Positions 28,389 through 37,446 of a DNA stretch of 64,000 bases are shown here, in pieces. The DNA lies in NCBI GenBank assembly GCA_030373145.1, contig JAUCZK010000001.1, positions 310,001-374,000 of the forward strand, read 5' to 3'. Position 1 is the stretch's first letter. The number at the start of each line of letters is the position of its first letter. Under the pieces are notes generated by a model. It was not told where the DNA came from. It saw only the letters and a list, made by a program, of their open reading frames with translations, and did not search any database. Both the position numbers and the translations under genes were made by a program. This DNA comes from Cyanobium sp. CZS48M. Lineage in GTDB: Bacteria; Cyanobacteriota; Cyanobacteriia; PCC-6307; Cyanobiaceae.

Positions 28389-29980
28389 GCCTCCACCAAC
28401 TGGCGCGTGATCACGGCCTGGGGATGCTCGAGCATCGGCCCGGCGGGTCCCTCCTCCACGATCCGTCCCCCGTCGAGCACGATCAGCCGCTGGCAGAAGC
28501 CGCTGGCCACCGCCAGGTCGTGGGTCACGAAGATCAGCCCCAGCCCCAGGCGGCTCTGCAGCTGCCGCAGCAGGCCCAGCACCTCCGCCTGCACTTCGGC
28601 GTCGAGCATGCTCACGCTCTCATCGCAGAGCAGCACCTTCGGCTCCAGCACCAGGGCGCGGGCGATGGCCACCCGTTGCTGCTGGCCTCCGGAGAGCTGG
28701 CGCGGCAAGCGGTTTTCGTAGAGCTCCGGCGGCTCCAGCCCCACAGTGGCCAGCCCCTCACGGGCCCTGGCGCGGGCTTCTGGGCGGCTGGCCAGGCCAT
28801 GGATCAGCAGGGGGTCTGCCACCGCTTCCCCCACCGTCATGCTCGGATTGAGGCAGGCCAGCGGATCCTGGAACACCATCTGCAGGTGACGGCGGGCCCG
28901 GGCCCGCTCCGCCCCACCCATCCGCAGCAGGTCACGGCCCTCCAGGCGCACGCGGCCGCCCCGCACCGGCGTCAGGCCCATCAGGGCGCGGCAGAGGGTG
29001 CTCTTGCCGCAGCCCGACGCACCCACCACCCCGAGGGTTTCGCCCGGCCCCAGGCGCAGGCTCACCCCATCGACGGCCTTGAGCCAGCGCTGCCGCCAGG
29101 GCGGTGAAGGCAGTGGATGCCAGCAGCGCAGTTCCTCCAGCTCCAGCAGGGGTGTTGCCTCGGCTGAGGGCGGGGTGTGGCTGCCTTCGCGGGCACGGGC
29201 CGCCGCCACCAGCCGCTGGCTGAGCGGTGCCTGCGGAGCGCTCAGCAGGCTGATGGCCGGGGCCTCCTCCACCACCTTCCCGTGGTCGAGCACGGCGATC
29301 CGCTGGCACCAGCGCCCGGCCATGGCCAGGTCGTGACTGATTAGCAGCAGGGCACTGCCGCTCTCGCGGCAGAGGTCGGTGAGCTCGGCCATCACCTGGG
29401 CCGCCACCGCCACATCCAGGCTGGTGGTGGGTTCGTCGGCGATCACCAGCGCTGGCTCCAGGGCCATGGCCAGGGCGATCGCCAGCCGCTGGCGCATGCC
29501 GCCGCTGAACTCATGGGGATAGCTGCTGTAGCGATCCGGGCCGATCCCCACCCGGGCCAGCAGTTGCTGGGCCCGCTGGCGCACCTGGGCCCGCTTCCAG
29601 CCGGGGCGATGGGCCGAGAGGGTGTCGCTGAGGTGCTCACCGATGCGCAGCAGCGGGTTCAGCCGTGTCATCGGGTCCTGGAACACCAGCCCCACGGCCT
29701 CCCCCCGCAGCTGGCGCAGGGCCGGACGTTTGAGGCTGCGGGGGTCTTCGCCCGCCAGCCGCAGGCGTCCGCTGCAGCGACTGCCGGGGGGCAGCAACTG
29801 CAGCACCGCCCGCGCCACCGTGCTCTTGCCGCAACCGGACGGCCCCACCAGGGCGAGGGTGTCACCGGGGCCGAGGCGCAGGTTGAGGCCATCCAGCGTG
29901 GGGGCCCCGCTGGCCCCGGGATAGCTCACGACCAGGTCGCTGATCTCCAGTACCGGCTCGGCGGCACCCGTGTCGGCCAT
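28361..29980 (-). CDS. Fused oligopeptide/nickel-type ABC transporter ATPase (DppD-DppF-like)
   Basis: A 539-residue protein with two complete ABC ATPase domains in tandem. Domain one (about 1-265): Walker A GPSGCGKST, Q-loop VGLVFQDPM, signature FSGGMRQRLAIA, Walker B ALVIADEPTTSLDV, and H-loop LLISHDLAMAG. Domain two (about 280-535): GASGCGKST, MVFQDPLACLNPS, LSGGQQQRVAIA, VLLCDESVSMLD, and FVTHDLAVAS. F-Q-D-P-x-x-x-L-N-P is typical of the peptide/nickel (OppD/OppF) subfamily. No permease or binding-protein gene is adjacent. The second Walker B has Ser-Val-Ser where Pro-Thr-Ser is usual. It overlaps the ClC start. Confidence 0.93.
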   Translation of the reverse strand: MADTGAAEPVLEISDLVVSYPGASGAPTLDGLNLRLGPGDTLALVGPSGCGKSTVARAVLQLLPPGSRCSGRLRLAGEDPRSLKRPALRQLRGEAVGLVFQDPMTRLNPLLRIGEHLSDTLSAHRPGWKRAQVRQRAQQLLARVGIGPDRYSSYPHEFSGGMRQRLAIALAMALEPALVIADEPTTSLDVAVAAQVMAELTDLCRESGSALLLISHDLAMAGRWCQRIAVLDHGKVVEEAPAISLLSAPQAPLSQRLVAAARAREGSHTPPSAEATPLLELEELRCWHPLPSPPWRQRWLKAVDGVSLRLGPGETLGVVGASGCGKSTLCRALMGLTPVRGGRVRLEGRDLLRMGGAERARARRHLQMVFQDPLACLNPSMTVGEAVADPLLIHGLASRPEARARAREGLATVGLEPPELYENRLPRQLSGGQQQRVAIARALVLEPKVLLCDESVSMLDAEVQAEVLGLLRQLQSRLGLGLIFVTHDLAVASGFCQRLIVLDGGRIVEEGPAGPMLEHPQAVITRQLVEACPRLPAVA

Positions 29981-30084
29981 GGGACGCGGTCGATCAAGTC
30001 GTTCCGCCCCACCATGGGCTACAGCGCCGGCGATCGTGGTTTTGTTGCGTGATCTGCATACGATGGGTGCAGCAGCGTCTGGTG

Positions 30085-32430
30085 ATGCTCGATACCGCCG
30101 TTGGAATCAGGGACAACGTTGCGGGCGAGAGCCTGGGGGCCGGGCTGGTGGTGGACCCAATCCCGCCCCCAGCCCTGAGACGGCGACCGATCCGCTCCCC
30201 CGACGACTACGGGGTGAAGCTGCCTGAGTGGCTCAGGATCTGCATCAGCCACGTGCCCCCCGGCGCCGGCGAGAGCTGCCCCACCGACCCCGAAGCCCTG
30301 CTGGCGGCGGCGTTTGATTTTGCCTTCCAGCTCCACGACGGCCAGGTCAGGGCCACCGGCGAGCCCTACATCATTCATCCGATTGCCGTCGCTGATTTGC
30401 TGCGTGACATCGGCGCCAGCGCCGGGGTGATCGCCGCCGGTTTCCTCCACGACGTGGTCGAGGACACCGATGTCAGCGCTGAGGAGCTGGAGGTGCATTT
30501 CGGCGCCGAGGTGCGGGCGCTGGTGGAGGGAGTCACCAAGCTGGGGGGGATTCACTTCACTAACCACACCGAAGCCCAGGCGGAGAACCTGCGGCGGATG
30601 TTCCTGGCCATGGCCAGCGACATCCGCGTGGTGCTGGTGAAGCTGGCCGACCGGTTGCACAACATGCGCACCCTCGGGGCCCTCAAACCCGAGAAGCAGC
30701 AGCGGATCGCCCGTGAAACCCGCGAGATCTACGCCCCCCTTGCCAATCGCCTCGGCATCGGCCGCTTCAAGTGGGAACTCGAAGACCTCGCCTTCAAGAT
30801 CCTCGAGCCCGAGGCCTACGGCGAGATCAAGCAGCAGGTGGCCAGCAAGCGCAGCGACCGTGAGGAGCGGCTGGCCGCCACGGTGGCCCTGCTGATGCAA
30901 CGGCTTCAGGGCGCTGGCCTGCACGACTGTGAGGTGACCGGCCGGCCGAAGCATCTCTATGGCATCTGGAGCAAGATGCAGATGCAGCAGAAGGCCTTCC
31001 ACGAGATCTTCGATGTGGCGGCCCTGCGCATCCTGACGCCCAACCTCGAGGGCTGTTATCGCGCCCTGGCGGTGGTTCACGACACTTTCCGCCCCATCCC
31101 TGGCCGCTTCAAGGACTACATCGGTCTGCCCAAACCCAACGGCTACCAGTCGTTGCACACAGCCGTGATCGGCCGCCATCGGCCCATCGAGGTGCAGATC
31201 CGCACCACCGAGATGCACCAGGTGGCGGAGTACGGCATCGCCGCCCACTGGAAGTACAAGGAGGGGGGCTCCCCCGCCTCGGTCGGTGCCGCCGATCGCT
31301 TCAACTGGCTGCGCCAGCTGGTGGATTGGCAGCAGGATGATGGTGGTGAGGACAGCAGTGACTACCTCGCCTCGATTAAAGAAGACCTCTTCGATGAGGA
31401 GGTCTTCGTGTTCACGCCCCAGGGGGATGTGCTGGGGTTGCGCAAGGGTTCCACCGCCGTGGATTTTGCCTTTCGCATCCACTCGGAGGTGGGCAACCAC
31501 TGCCAGGGCGTGCGCATCAACGACCGTCTTTGCCCGTTGGCCACGCCGCTGCGCAACGGTGATTTCGTGCAGATCATCACCGCGAAATCAGCCCATCCGA
31601 GCCTTGATTGGCTCAACTTCGTGGCCACCCCCACCGCCCGTAATCGCATTCGGCAGTGGTACAAGCGCAGCCACCGTCAGGAGAACATCCAGCGCGGCAC
31701 CGCCATGCTTGAGCGGGAGCTGGGGCGCGAGGGATTGGATGCGCTGCTCAATGGCGAGGCCATCGCCAAGGTGGCCCGGCGTTGCAATCTGGTGGGCACC
31801 GAGGATCTGCTGGCGGCCCTCGGCTTTGGTGGCGTCACCCTGCAGCAGGTGGTCAACCGTCTGCGCGAGGAGGTGCGTCTGAGTACCGCGGCGGCCGCTC
31901 CGGTGCTCAGCAATGAAGACCTGGCCCGCAGCGTTTCGGATCAGACGATGCTGCCCCTGCCCTCTGCAGCGGGGACCGGCAGCAGCCCGATCCTGGGGCT
32001 CGAGGGCCTGGAGTATCGGCTTGGGGGCTGCTGCTGCCCCCTCCCCGGTGAGGCGATCGTGGGCAGCGTCGCCCTGGGCAACCACGGCATCACCATTCAC
32101 CGTCAGGACTGCAGCAATGTGGCCGCCGTGCCGGTGGAGCGCCGCCTGCCGGTGCGCTGGAATCAAGCGGCCGACCTGCAGCGTCGGCGCTATCCGGTGC
32201 AGATCCGCATCGAGGTGCTGGATCGGGTCGGCGTGCTCAAGGACATCCTCACGCGCCTCTCCGACAGCCGCATCAATGTCAGTGATGCCCGGGTGCGCAC
32301 GGCCTACGGCAAGCCCGCCCGCATCGACCTCAAGGTGGAGCTCGCCAGCGCCAGCCAGCTGGTCACCACCATGGATCAGATCCGCTCGATGGCGGATGTG
32401 CTCGACCTCTGCCGCACCGGCATCGGTTAG
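30085..32430 (+). CDS. spoT: Bifunctional (p)ppGpp synthetase/hydrolase (Rsh)
   Basis: The stringent-response enzyme. An HD hydrolase domain (AAAFDFAFQLHDGQVRATGE, FLHDVVEDTDVS, LADRLHNMRTL) is followed by the synthetase domain with VALRILTPN-type strand, GRFKDYIGLPKPNGYQSLHT, a TGS domain (VFTPQGDVLGLRKGSTAVDF), a zinc-finger-like GGCCCPLPGEAIVG and a C-terminal ACT domain (YPVQIRIEVLDRVGVLKDIL). The R-x-K-D motif in the synthetase (RFKD) is that of bifunctional enzymes; synthetase-only RelA has E-x-D-D. The frame is open from GTG 30049, but ATG 30085 (MLDTAVGIRDN) fits relatives, giving 781 residues. The stop overlaps the next convergent gene by four bases. Confidence 0.95.
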   Translation: MLDTAVGIRDNVAGESLGAGLVVDPIPPPALRRRPIRSPDDYGVKLPEWLRICISHVPPGAGESCPTDPEALLAAAFDFAFQLHDGQVRATGEPYIIHPIAVADLLRDIGASAGVIAAGFLHDVVEDTDVSAEELEVHFGAEVRALVEGVTKLGGIHFTNHTEAQAENLRRMFLAMASDIRVVLVKLADRLHNMRTLGALKPEKQQRIARETREIYAPLANRLGIGRFKWELEDLAFKILEPEAYGEIKQQVASKRSDREERLAATVALLMQRLQGAGLHDCEVTGRPKHLYGIWSKMQMQQKAFHEIFDVAALRILTPNLEGCYRALAVVHDTFRPIPGRFKDYIGLPKPNGYQSLHTAVIGRHRPIEVQIRTTEMHQVAEYGIAAHWKYKEGGSPASVGAADRFNWLRQLVDWQQDDGGEDSSDYLASIKEDLFDEEVFVFTPQGDVLGLRKGSTAVDFAFRIHSEVGNHCQGVRINDRLCPLATPLRNGDFVQIITAKSAHPSLDWLNFVATPTARNRIRQWYKRSHRQENIQRGTAMLERELGREGLDALLNGEAIAKVARRCNLVGTEDLLAALGFGGVTLQQVVNRLREEVRLSTAAAAPVLSNEDLARSVSDQTMLPLPSAAGTGSSPILGLEGLEYRLGGCCCPLPGEAIVGSVALGNHGITIHRQDCSNVAAVPVERRLPVRWNQAADLQRRRYPVQIRIEVLDRVGVLKDILTRLSDSRINVSDARVRTAYGKPARIDLKVELASASQLVTTMDQIRSMADVLDLCRTGIG

Positions 32431-34025
32431 GCCTCGCGGCGAAATAGCTTGAACTCACCGGTGCGCAGCCCCTGCTCCCCGCTGATCTCCTGCCAGCGAG
32501 CTTTGTCCAGCCTCAGGCACTGCTGCAGAAAGGCCTCGGTGTTGGGGCCGTCGGGGTCGGTGCGGGTCCAGACCAGGTGGCGGTTGGCGCTCTGCAGCAG
32601 CTGCTCACAGATCTGGGTCTGACCCACTGGCAGGCCGATGGTGCGGGTGGCCCATGACGCCCTCAGTCCCTGGGGGTTGAGGCTCCAGCTGGGCCCGATG
32701 CCCACGGTGGTGGCCGGCACCCGCAGCTGCCATTGCAGGGCCGGGTCCTGGGGCGCCGTGAAGCCCCGCTCCGCTGCGGGCAGGCCGCTGAAGTAGCGGC
32801 GCAGCTGGGCGCGGTCCTGCTCCAGGGCCCGCACCAGCGTGGCTGGCCGTGACGGTGAGCCGAACACCTCGGCGATGGCGATGTTGTTGAACAGGATCAG
32901 CGAGAGGATCAAGCTGCCGCTGAAGGCGGCGAGGCGCAGTGATCGGCGTCCGCTCCTCTCCAGCTCGGCCATCCCCGCGGCCGTGACCAGCACCAGTGGA
33001 ACCACGACAAGCTGGCCGTCCTGGCTGTTGAAATCGCTGCGCTGGAACGACCAGACCAGTTCCAGCAGAAACAGGATGGCGAGGCCGGGCACCAGCAACA
33101 GCCGCTCCTGAGGCCGCGGCTCGCTCCTCCAGGCACGCCTGGTGATCAGCAGCAGGCCAGCGCTCGGCATCAGGGCCAGGCTCCAGATGGGTAGACCCGC
33201 CAGGGGCATGCGGGCCAGCTCGCCGAACAGGCTGCCCACGTTCTCCCCCCACCAGGCCTGCTGGCTGGCCCATTCCAGCGGCAGGGCCACTGCTCCCGCC
33301 CACAGCCGGGCGAGCCCATCGGCCACGAACAGATAAGGAACAATCATCAGGGCACAGCCCAGGGCGACTCCTGTGATCAGGGCCCTGGCCACAACGGCGG
33401 GGTGACGGTGGTGCACCAGCACCAGGGCGGCCACCAGGGTGATGGGATAGATCAGGGTGAAGAAACAGGCCACCGCCAGCAGGGCACAGCTGCCGGTGGC
33501 CACCAGCTGCCGCCAGCGAGAGGGGCTGCTGAGCGAGCCCTCTCCAGCCGCGGCCAGGCTGAGCTGGTTGAGGCCAAGGACCAGAAAGAAGTTGGCGAAC
33601 TGGTGCAGGCTGCCGGCGAGGCCGCCAGGGAGCTTCTGGGCCAGCACCACCAGCAGCACCCCACTGGCCAGCGGCACCAGCGAGCGGGGCTTCAGGGGAA
33701 TGAGGCCAGCCGCTGAAAAATTGCGAACTGCCCGGGCCATCAGCAGGCCTACCAGCAGGTCGAGGCCCAGCACCAGCAGGCGATGGGCCTTGACCGATCC
33801 GAGCCAGGCCGACGGGATGTACAGCCACTGGGCAATCGGCCATTGGCGCAGGTAGCTGTCCTGGTACAGCAGGGTCCCGCGCAGGCCGCGCTGGGCGAGA
33901 ACCAGCAATGAATCGATTTCGCCGTCGTAGCTGCCGGCGATCGTGCTGGCCCGCCAGACACGAACCGCCAGGCCAATCAGGGTGAGCCACCACAGCCCGG
34001 TCAGCACGATGCGTGGTCGGCTCAA
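32427..34025 (-). CDS. Polytopic membrane protein, GT-C glycosyltransferase-like
   Basis: About 530 residues with roughly ten hydrophobic helices (for example IVLTGLWWLTLIGLAVRVW, LLVLGLDLLVGLLM, LVPLASGVLLVVLAQ, LLLVPGLAILFLLELVW). The loop after helix one reads YDGEIDSLLVLAQRGLRG, then LYQDSYLRQWPIAQWLYIP, which resembles the acidic first loop of lipid-sugar-dependent GT-C transferases (PMT/ArnT-like). The C-terminal 150 residues are soluble and probably periplasmic. The start is doubtful: I use TTG 34025; GTG 34007 is also possible, and the frame is open to 34199. Function beyond GT-C-like is not clear; no glycan cluster is nearby. Confidence 0.7.
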   Translation of the reverse strand: MSRPRIVLTGLWWLTLIGLAVRVWRASTIAGSYDGEIDSLLVLAQRGLRGTLLYQDSYLRQWPIAQWLYIPSAWLGSVKAHRLLVLGLDLLVGLLMARAVRNFSAAGLIPLKPRSLVPLASGVLLVVLAQKLPGGLAGSLHQFANFFLVLGLNQLSLAAAGEGSLSSPSRWRQLVATGSCALLAVACFFTLIYPITLVAALVLVHHRHPAVVARALITGVALGCALMIVPYLFVADGLARLWAGAVALPLEWASQQAWWGENVGSLFGELARMPLAGLPIWSLALMPSAGLLLITRRAWRSEPRPQERLLLVPGLAILFLLELVWSFQRSDFNSQDGQLVVVPLVLVTAAGMAELERSGRRSLRLAAFSGSLILSLILFNNIAIAEVFGSPSRPATLVRALEQDRAQLRRYFSGLPAAERGFTAPQDPALQWQLRVPATTVGIGPSWSLNPQGLRASWATRTIGLPVGQTQICEQLLQSANRHLVWTRTDPDGPNTEAFLQQCLRLDKARWQEISGEQGLRTGEFKLFRREA

Positions 34026-34216
34026 GTGCTGGAGGTGATCCAGATCACAGTCTGCCTGCCCTCGCGCCCCGTTTCCAGGGTGCGACCAACCAAGGGCTTC
34101 CGGGTGTTGCACCAGCGTCCCACTCGATCCGGCCACCAGCCATCGCTGATCAGGATCTGGGCGGCCATCGATGAGCGCCACGACTGGCAGTCTCTGCATG
34201 ACTGGCTAGACCGGTG

Positions 34217-34242
34217 CGGATCCAGCCACAGCGCTGGATCCG
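34217..34242. repeat. Perfect inverted repeat / stem-loop
   Basis: CGGATCCAGC (34217-34226) and GCTGGATCCG (34233-34242) form a 10-base perfect stem with a six-base loop, in the non-coding stretch 34026-34318 and 77 bases before the 61-residue gene. There is no T-tract. It could be an operator or an mRNA leader hairpin. I see nothing else convincing in that stretch. Confidence 0.6.
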
Positions 34243-34318
34243 GGTGCTCGGCGCTACAGCTTCCTCAAGTGGAATCTGTCTGAATCACTTCACCGATGTA
34301 CCACTGGCATGTGTGGCC

Positions 34319-34504
34319 ATGACCTCCGAACAAGCCGCCCAACTGATTGACGACACCCTGGATCTGGTGCATCAACGGCTTCAGGCCCTTGATGCAGTCC
34401 AGAAGCGCAGTGAGCACAAGGCTCTGGCGGAGGAGTTCCGTGAGTGGCGCCAGCCCAGCGGCGGTCACATCGATCTGATGCTCTGCCCTGGCTTCGGCGG
34501 CTGA
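34319..34504 (+). CDS. Small hypothetical protein, 61 residues
   Basis: A compact charged helical protein: MTSEQAAQLIDDTLDLVHQR, then LQALDAVQKRSEHKALAEEF and a short tail ending in HIDLMLCPGFGG. The heptad pattern suggests one long helix or helical hairpin. It has high-GC codon use like its neighbours and ATG 34319 is the best start, so I think it is a real picocyanobacterial small gene. It overlaps the 3' end of the opposite-strand DUF2062 gene by 40 bases. No signal peptide or membrane segment. Function unknown. Confidence 0.65.
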   Translation: MTSEQAAQLIDDTLDLVHQRLQALDAVQKRSEHKALAEEFREWRQPSGGHIDLMLCPGFGG

Positions 34505-34995
34505 CGCTCCAGCCAGCGCCAGTAGATCACCCCCAGCACGGTGGAGCTGAGTACACCGACGATGGCTGAGCCCAGCAGCAGCCGGCTGGAGAAGGACCAG
34601 CCCAGTTCCCAGATCCCCTCCTGCTGCAGCACCGCCAGGCTGGGCCAGCCGTGGCCGGGGCCCAGCAGCCAGCAGCCCAGCTGGTAGTTGAACCAGTAGA
34701 GGGGCACGTAGGTGAGGGGATTGCTGATCCAGGTGCCGGCGGCGGCCAGCAGGTGGTTGCCCTTCACGAGGCTGGCCAGCGCCACCCCCAGCAGGGTCTG
34801 CAGCCCGAAGAAGGGGAAGCAGCCACAGAACACGCCGGCCGCCAGACCGCGGGCCCGCTGGCCGTGGCTTCCCTCCTGCTCCCACAGCCAGCGGATCCAG
34901 TGCCGGAACCTGCTGCTGGCTGCGGCCCACCAACGCCGCCACCGAGACTGGCGGGGACCCTGACCGTCGGGCTGCTTGGACTCGGACGACACCAT
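34465..34995 (-). CDS. DUF2062 membrane protein
   Basis: About 176 residues. The DUF2062 core is present: WLWEQEGSHGQRARGLAAGV, then FCGCFPFFGLQTLLGVALAS, HLLAAAGTWISNPLTYVPLYW, where the conserved G-T-W-I-S-N-P-x-T pattern lies between the first two membrane helices; a last helix (LLLGSAIVGVLSSTVLGVIYW) ends the protein. Members are inner-membrane proteins of unknown job, sometimes near glycosyltransferases. The ATG at 34995 would place its first codons inside the start of divergent mnmE (20-base overlap); later starts are possible, because the first 25 residues are not conserved. Confidence 0.85.
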   Translation of the reverse strand: MVSSESKQPDGQGPRQSRWRRWWAAASSRFRHWIRWLWEQEGSHGQRARGLAAGVFCGCFPFFGLQTLLGVALASLVKGNHLLAAAGTWISNPLTYVPLYWFNYQLGCWLLGPGHGWPSLAVLQQEGIWELGWSFSSRLLLGSAIVGVLSSTVLGVIYWRWLERQPPKPGQSIRSM

Positions 34996-36328
34996 TGCTG
35001 CGATTGCCACGGCGCTGGCGCCCGGAGAGGGAAGTGTGGCGATCGTAAGAATCTCCGGACCCCAGGCGGAGGTCATCGGCCGCCAGCTGTTCGATGCCCC
35101 CGGCGATCAGCCCTGGGACAGCCATCGGGTGCTCTACGGGCATGTGCGTGATCCCGCCAGTGGTGAGCGGCTGGATGAGGCCCTGCTGCTGCTGATGAAG
35201 GCACCCCGCAGCTTCACCCGCGAGGACGTGCTGGAGCTGCACTGCCACGGCGGCCTGATCGCCGTGGCCCGGGTGCTGGAACTGGTGTTGGCCAGCGGGG
35301 CACGGCGGGCGCGGCCGGGGGAGTTCAGCCAGCGGGCCTTCCTCAATGGCCGCCTTGATCTCACCCGCGCCGAGGCGATCAGTGAGCTGATCACCGCCAG
35401 AAGCCGGCGGGCGGCCCAGCTGGCGCTGGCGGGTCTCGATGGTGGCCTGCAGCGGCGGATCAGCGCCCTGCGCGAGCGCCTGCTGGATCAACTGGCGGAG
35501 CTGGAGGCCCGGGTTGACTTCGAAGAGGACCTCCCCCCCCTCGATCCCCAGGCCCTGGTGGCGGAGCTGGAGGCGGTGCGCCAGGAGCTGCAGGGGCTGG
35601 TGGCCGAGGCGGGGGTGGGCCAGCTGCTGCGCGACGGCCTGAAGGTGGCGATCATCGGGCGCCCCAATGTGGGCAAATCCAGCCTGCTCAATGCCCTCAG
35701 CCGCCGGGAGCGGGCGATCGTGACCGAGCTTCCCGGCACCACCCGCGATCTGCTGGAGAGCGAACTGGTGCTGCAGGGGGTGCCGCTCACCCTGCTGGAC
35801 ACCGCCGGCATCCGCGCCACCGACGACCCGGTGGAGCGGCTGGGCATCGAGCGCAGCCGCCAGGCCCTGGCCGCCGCCGATGCGGTGCTGCTGCTGGTGG
35901 ACCTGAGCGAGGGCTGGACCGCCGCCGATAGCGAGCTCCGCGCCCAGCTGCCCGCCGCGGTGCCGTCGCTGGTGGTGGGCAACAAGGCCGACCGGGCCGC
36001 CGGCGACACCCCCGCCCAGGTGGAGGTGGTGATCAGTGCCCTGGCGGGCCATGGCCTCGAGGAGCTGGCCGCCGCTCTGCTCGCCCGCTGCGGCCACAGC
36101 CTCGCTCCGGGGCTGGAGGTGGCGCTGAACGCCCGCCAGCGGGACCTGGCGGCGGTGGCGGCCACGAGCCTGGCCGGCTCCCTGGAGGCGGCGGCCGCCG
36201 GGCTGCCCTGGGATTTCTGGACCATCGACCTGCGCCAGGCCGCCCGCTGCCTCGGTGAGATCACCGGCGAGGAGGTGAACGAGGCGGTGCTCGATCGGGT
36301 CTTCTCCCGTTTCTGCATCGGCAAGTGA
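34976..36328 (+). CDS. mnmE: tRNA modification GTPase MnmE (TrmE)
   Basis: MnmE with MnmG modifies U34 of tRNAs (cmnm5). The 450-residue protein has the N-terminal formyl-folate-binding domain (DTIAAIATALAPGEGSVAIV, then VLELHCHGG), a helical domain, an inserted G domain (G1 GRPNVGKSSLLNALS, G2 LPGTTRDLLES, G3 LLDTAGIRATDD, G4 VGNKAD), and the C-terminal signature FCIGK with the catalytic cysteine. The start appears to be TTG at 34976, giving MDSDDTIAAIA; no ATG or GTG fits better. Its 5' end overlaps that of the divergent DUF2062 gene. Confidence 0.96.
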   Translation: MDSDDTIAAIATALAPGEGSVAIVRISGPQAEVIGRQLFDAPGDQPWDSHRVLYGHVRDPASGERLDEALLLLMKAPRSFTREDVLELHCHGGLIAVARVLELVLASGARRARPGEFSQRAFLNGRLDLTRAEAISELITARSRRAAQLALAGLDGGLQRRISALRERLLDQLAELEARVDFEEDLPPLDPQALVAELEAVRQELQGLVAEAGVGQLLRDGLKVAIIGRPNVGKSSLLNALSRRERAIVTELPGTTRDLLESELVLQGVPLTLLDTAGIRATDDPVERLGIERSRQALAAADAVLLLVDLSEGWTAADSELRAQLPAAVPSLVVGNKADRAAGDTPAQVEVVISALAGHGLEELAAALLARCGHSLAPGLEVALNARQRDLAAVAATSLAGSLEAAAAGLPWDFWTIDLRQAARCLGEITGEEVNEAVLDRVFSRFCIGK

Positions 36329-36350
36329 GCCGGCCGCCCCGGCGTTCAGG

Positions 36351-37277
36351 ATGGGGGGCCAAGACCGCCCGCCCGTGCTGCCGTTGGCCATCCCCGCGAG
36401 TGCCGTCGCCGCCGCCTCCCTGCTGAGCCAACCCCAGCTGGAGCCCCTGCTGCGCTCCTGGCTGACGGAGGACATCGGCCGCGGCGACCTCAGTGCGGCG
36501 GCGCTGCTGGGCCGTCCAGGCCGGGCCAGCTGGACGGCCCGGCGTGGGGGGATCTTCTGCGGCGGCCTGCTGGTGGAGCCGCTGTTCCGCCTGCTCGACG
36601 CCACGGTGCAGGTGAGGCTGCTGGTGGCTGATGGGGAGCCGGTGCAGCCCGATCAACGGCTGCTGGAGCTGGCCGGTCCGGCGACGGCCCTGGTGGCGGG
36701 GGAACGCACGGCCCTCAATCTGGCCATGCGCCTCTCCGGCATCGCCACCGCCACAGCGGCGCTGGTGGCGGTGCTGAGCGGCAGCGGTGTGGCCCTGGCC
36801 GACACCCGCAAGACCACCCCTGGGTTGCGCCTGCTGGAGAAATATGCGGTGCGCTGCGGCGGCGGCATCAACCATCGCTGCGGCCTCGATGACGCCGCCA
36901 TGCTCAAGGAGAACCACCTGGCCTGGGCCGGGGGAGTGGGGCGCGCGGTCGCGGCGGTCCGGTCCGTTGCCCCCTGGCCGGCGCGGGTGATCGTGGAAGC
37001 GGAAAGCCCCACCGAGGCCTCCCAGGCGGTGGAGGCCGGCGCCGACGGGGTGTTGCTGGATGGCTTCTCCCCCGAGGCCCTGCTGGAGCTGGTGCCGCAC
37101 TTGCGCCGCCAGGCCCTCGGGCGGGGCTCCGCAGTGGTGCTGGAGGCGTCCGGGGTGGACCCCGCTCAGCTGCGGGCCTATGCCGCCACCGGTATCGATC
37201 TAATCTCCAGCAGTGCCGCGATCACCCGCAGTCCCTGGCTGGATCTGAGCATGCGCTACGAGCCGGTGCTGGCCTGA
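36351..37277 (+). CDS. nadC: Quinolinate phosphoribosyltransferase (nicotinate-nucleotide pyrophosphorylase)
   Basis: NadC turns quinolinate and PRPP into nicotinate mononucleotide in NAD synthesis. The 308 residues include LTEDIGRGDLSAAALLG, ERTALNLAMRLSGIATATAA, the signature ADTRKTTPGLRLLEKYAVRCGGG split across NADTRKT-like and GGINHRCGLDD, KENHL with a substrate-binding His, VIVEAESPTEASQAVEAGAD and DLISSSAAITRS near the end. Normal fold order and length (the N-terminus is about 20 residues longer than average). It is 22 bases after mnmE, likely in one transcript. Confidence 0.96.
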   Translation: MGGQDRPPVLPLAIPASAVAAASLLSQPQLEPLLRSWLTEDIGRGDLSAAALLGRPGRASWTARRGGIFCGGLLVEPLFRLLDATVQVRLLVADGEPVQPDQRLLELAGPATALVAGERTALNLAMRLSGIATATAALVAVLSGSGVALADTRKTTPGLRLLEKYAVRCGGGINHRCGLDDAAMLKENHLAWAGGVGRAVAAVRSVAPWPARVIVEAESPTEASQAVEAGADGVLLDGFSPEALLELVPHLRRQALGRGSAVVLEASGVDPAQLRAYAATGIDLISSSAAITRSPWLDLSMRYEPVLA

Positions 37278-37446
37278 GCGCCCAAGTAGATCCAACCGAA
37301 GGGCGGATGCTGCCGCCATCCAGGCCGTTCTCCCCAGACGTCTCATCTCCAAGCTCTTCATCACAAAGCTGTGCTCTCTCGGCCGTGTGGCTAGCCAAAT
37401 CCGCTGGGCATGTCCAAATTTCGGATGGTCTGCCTGGCGACCTTCC

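Noticed and set aside
30019..31500. Minus-strand frame opposite spoT
   Set aside because: Antisense frame of a conserved gene; composition is that of a shadow.
34265..36604. 779-codon minus-strand frame opposite mnmE
   Set aside because: Shadow; only its last part overlaps the real DUF2062 region, and in a different frame.
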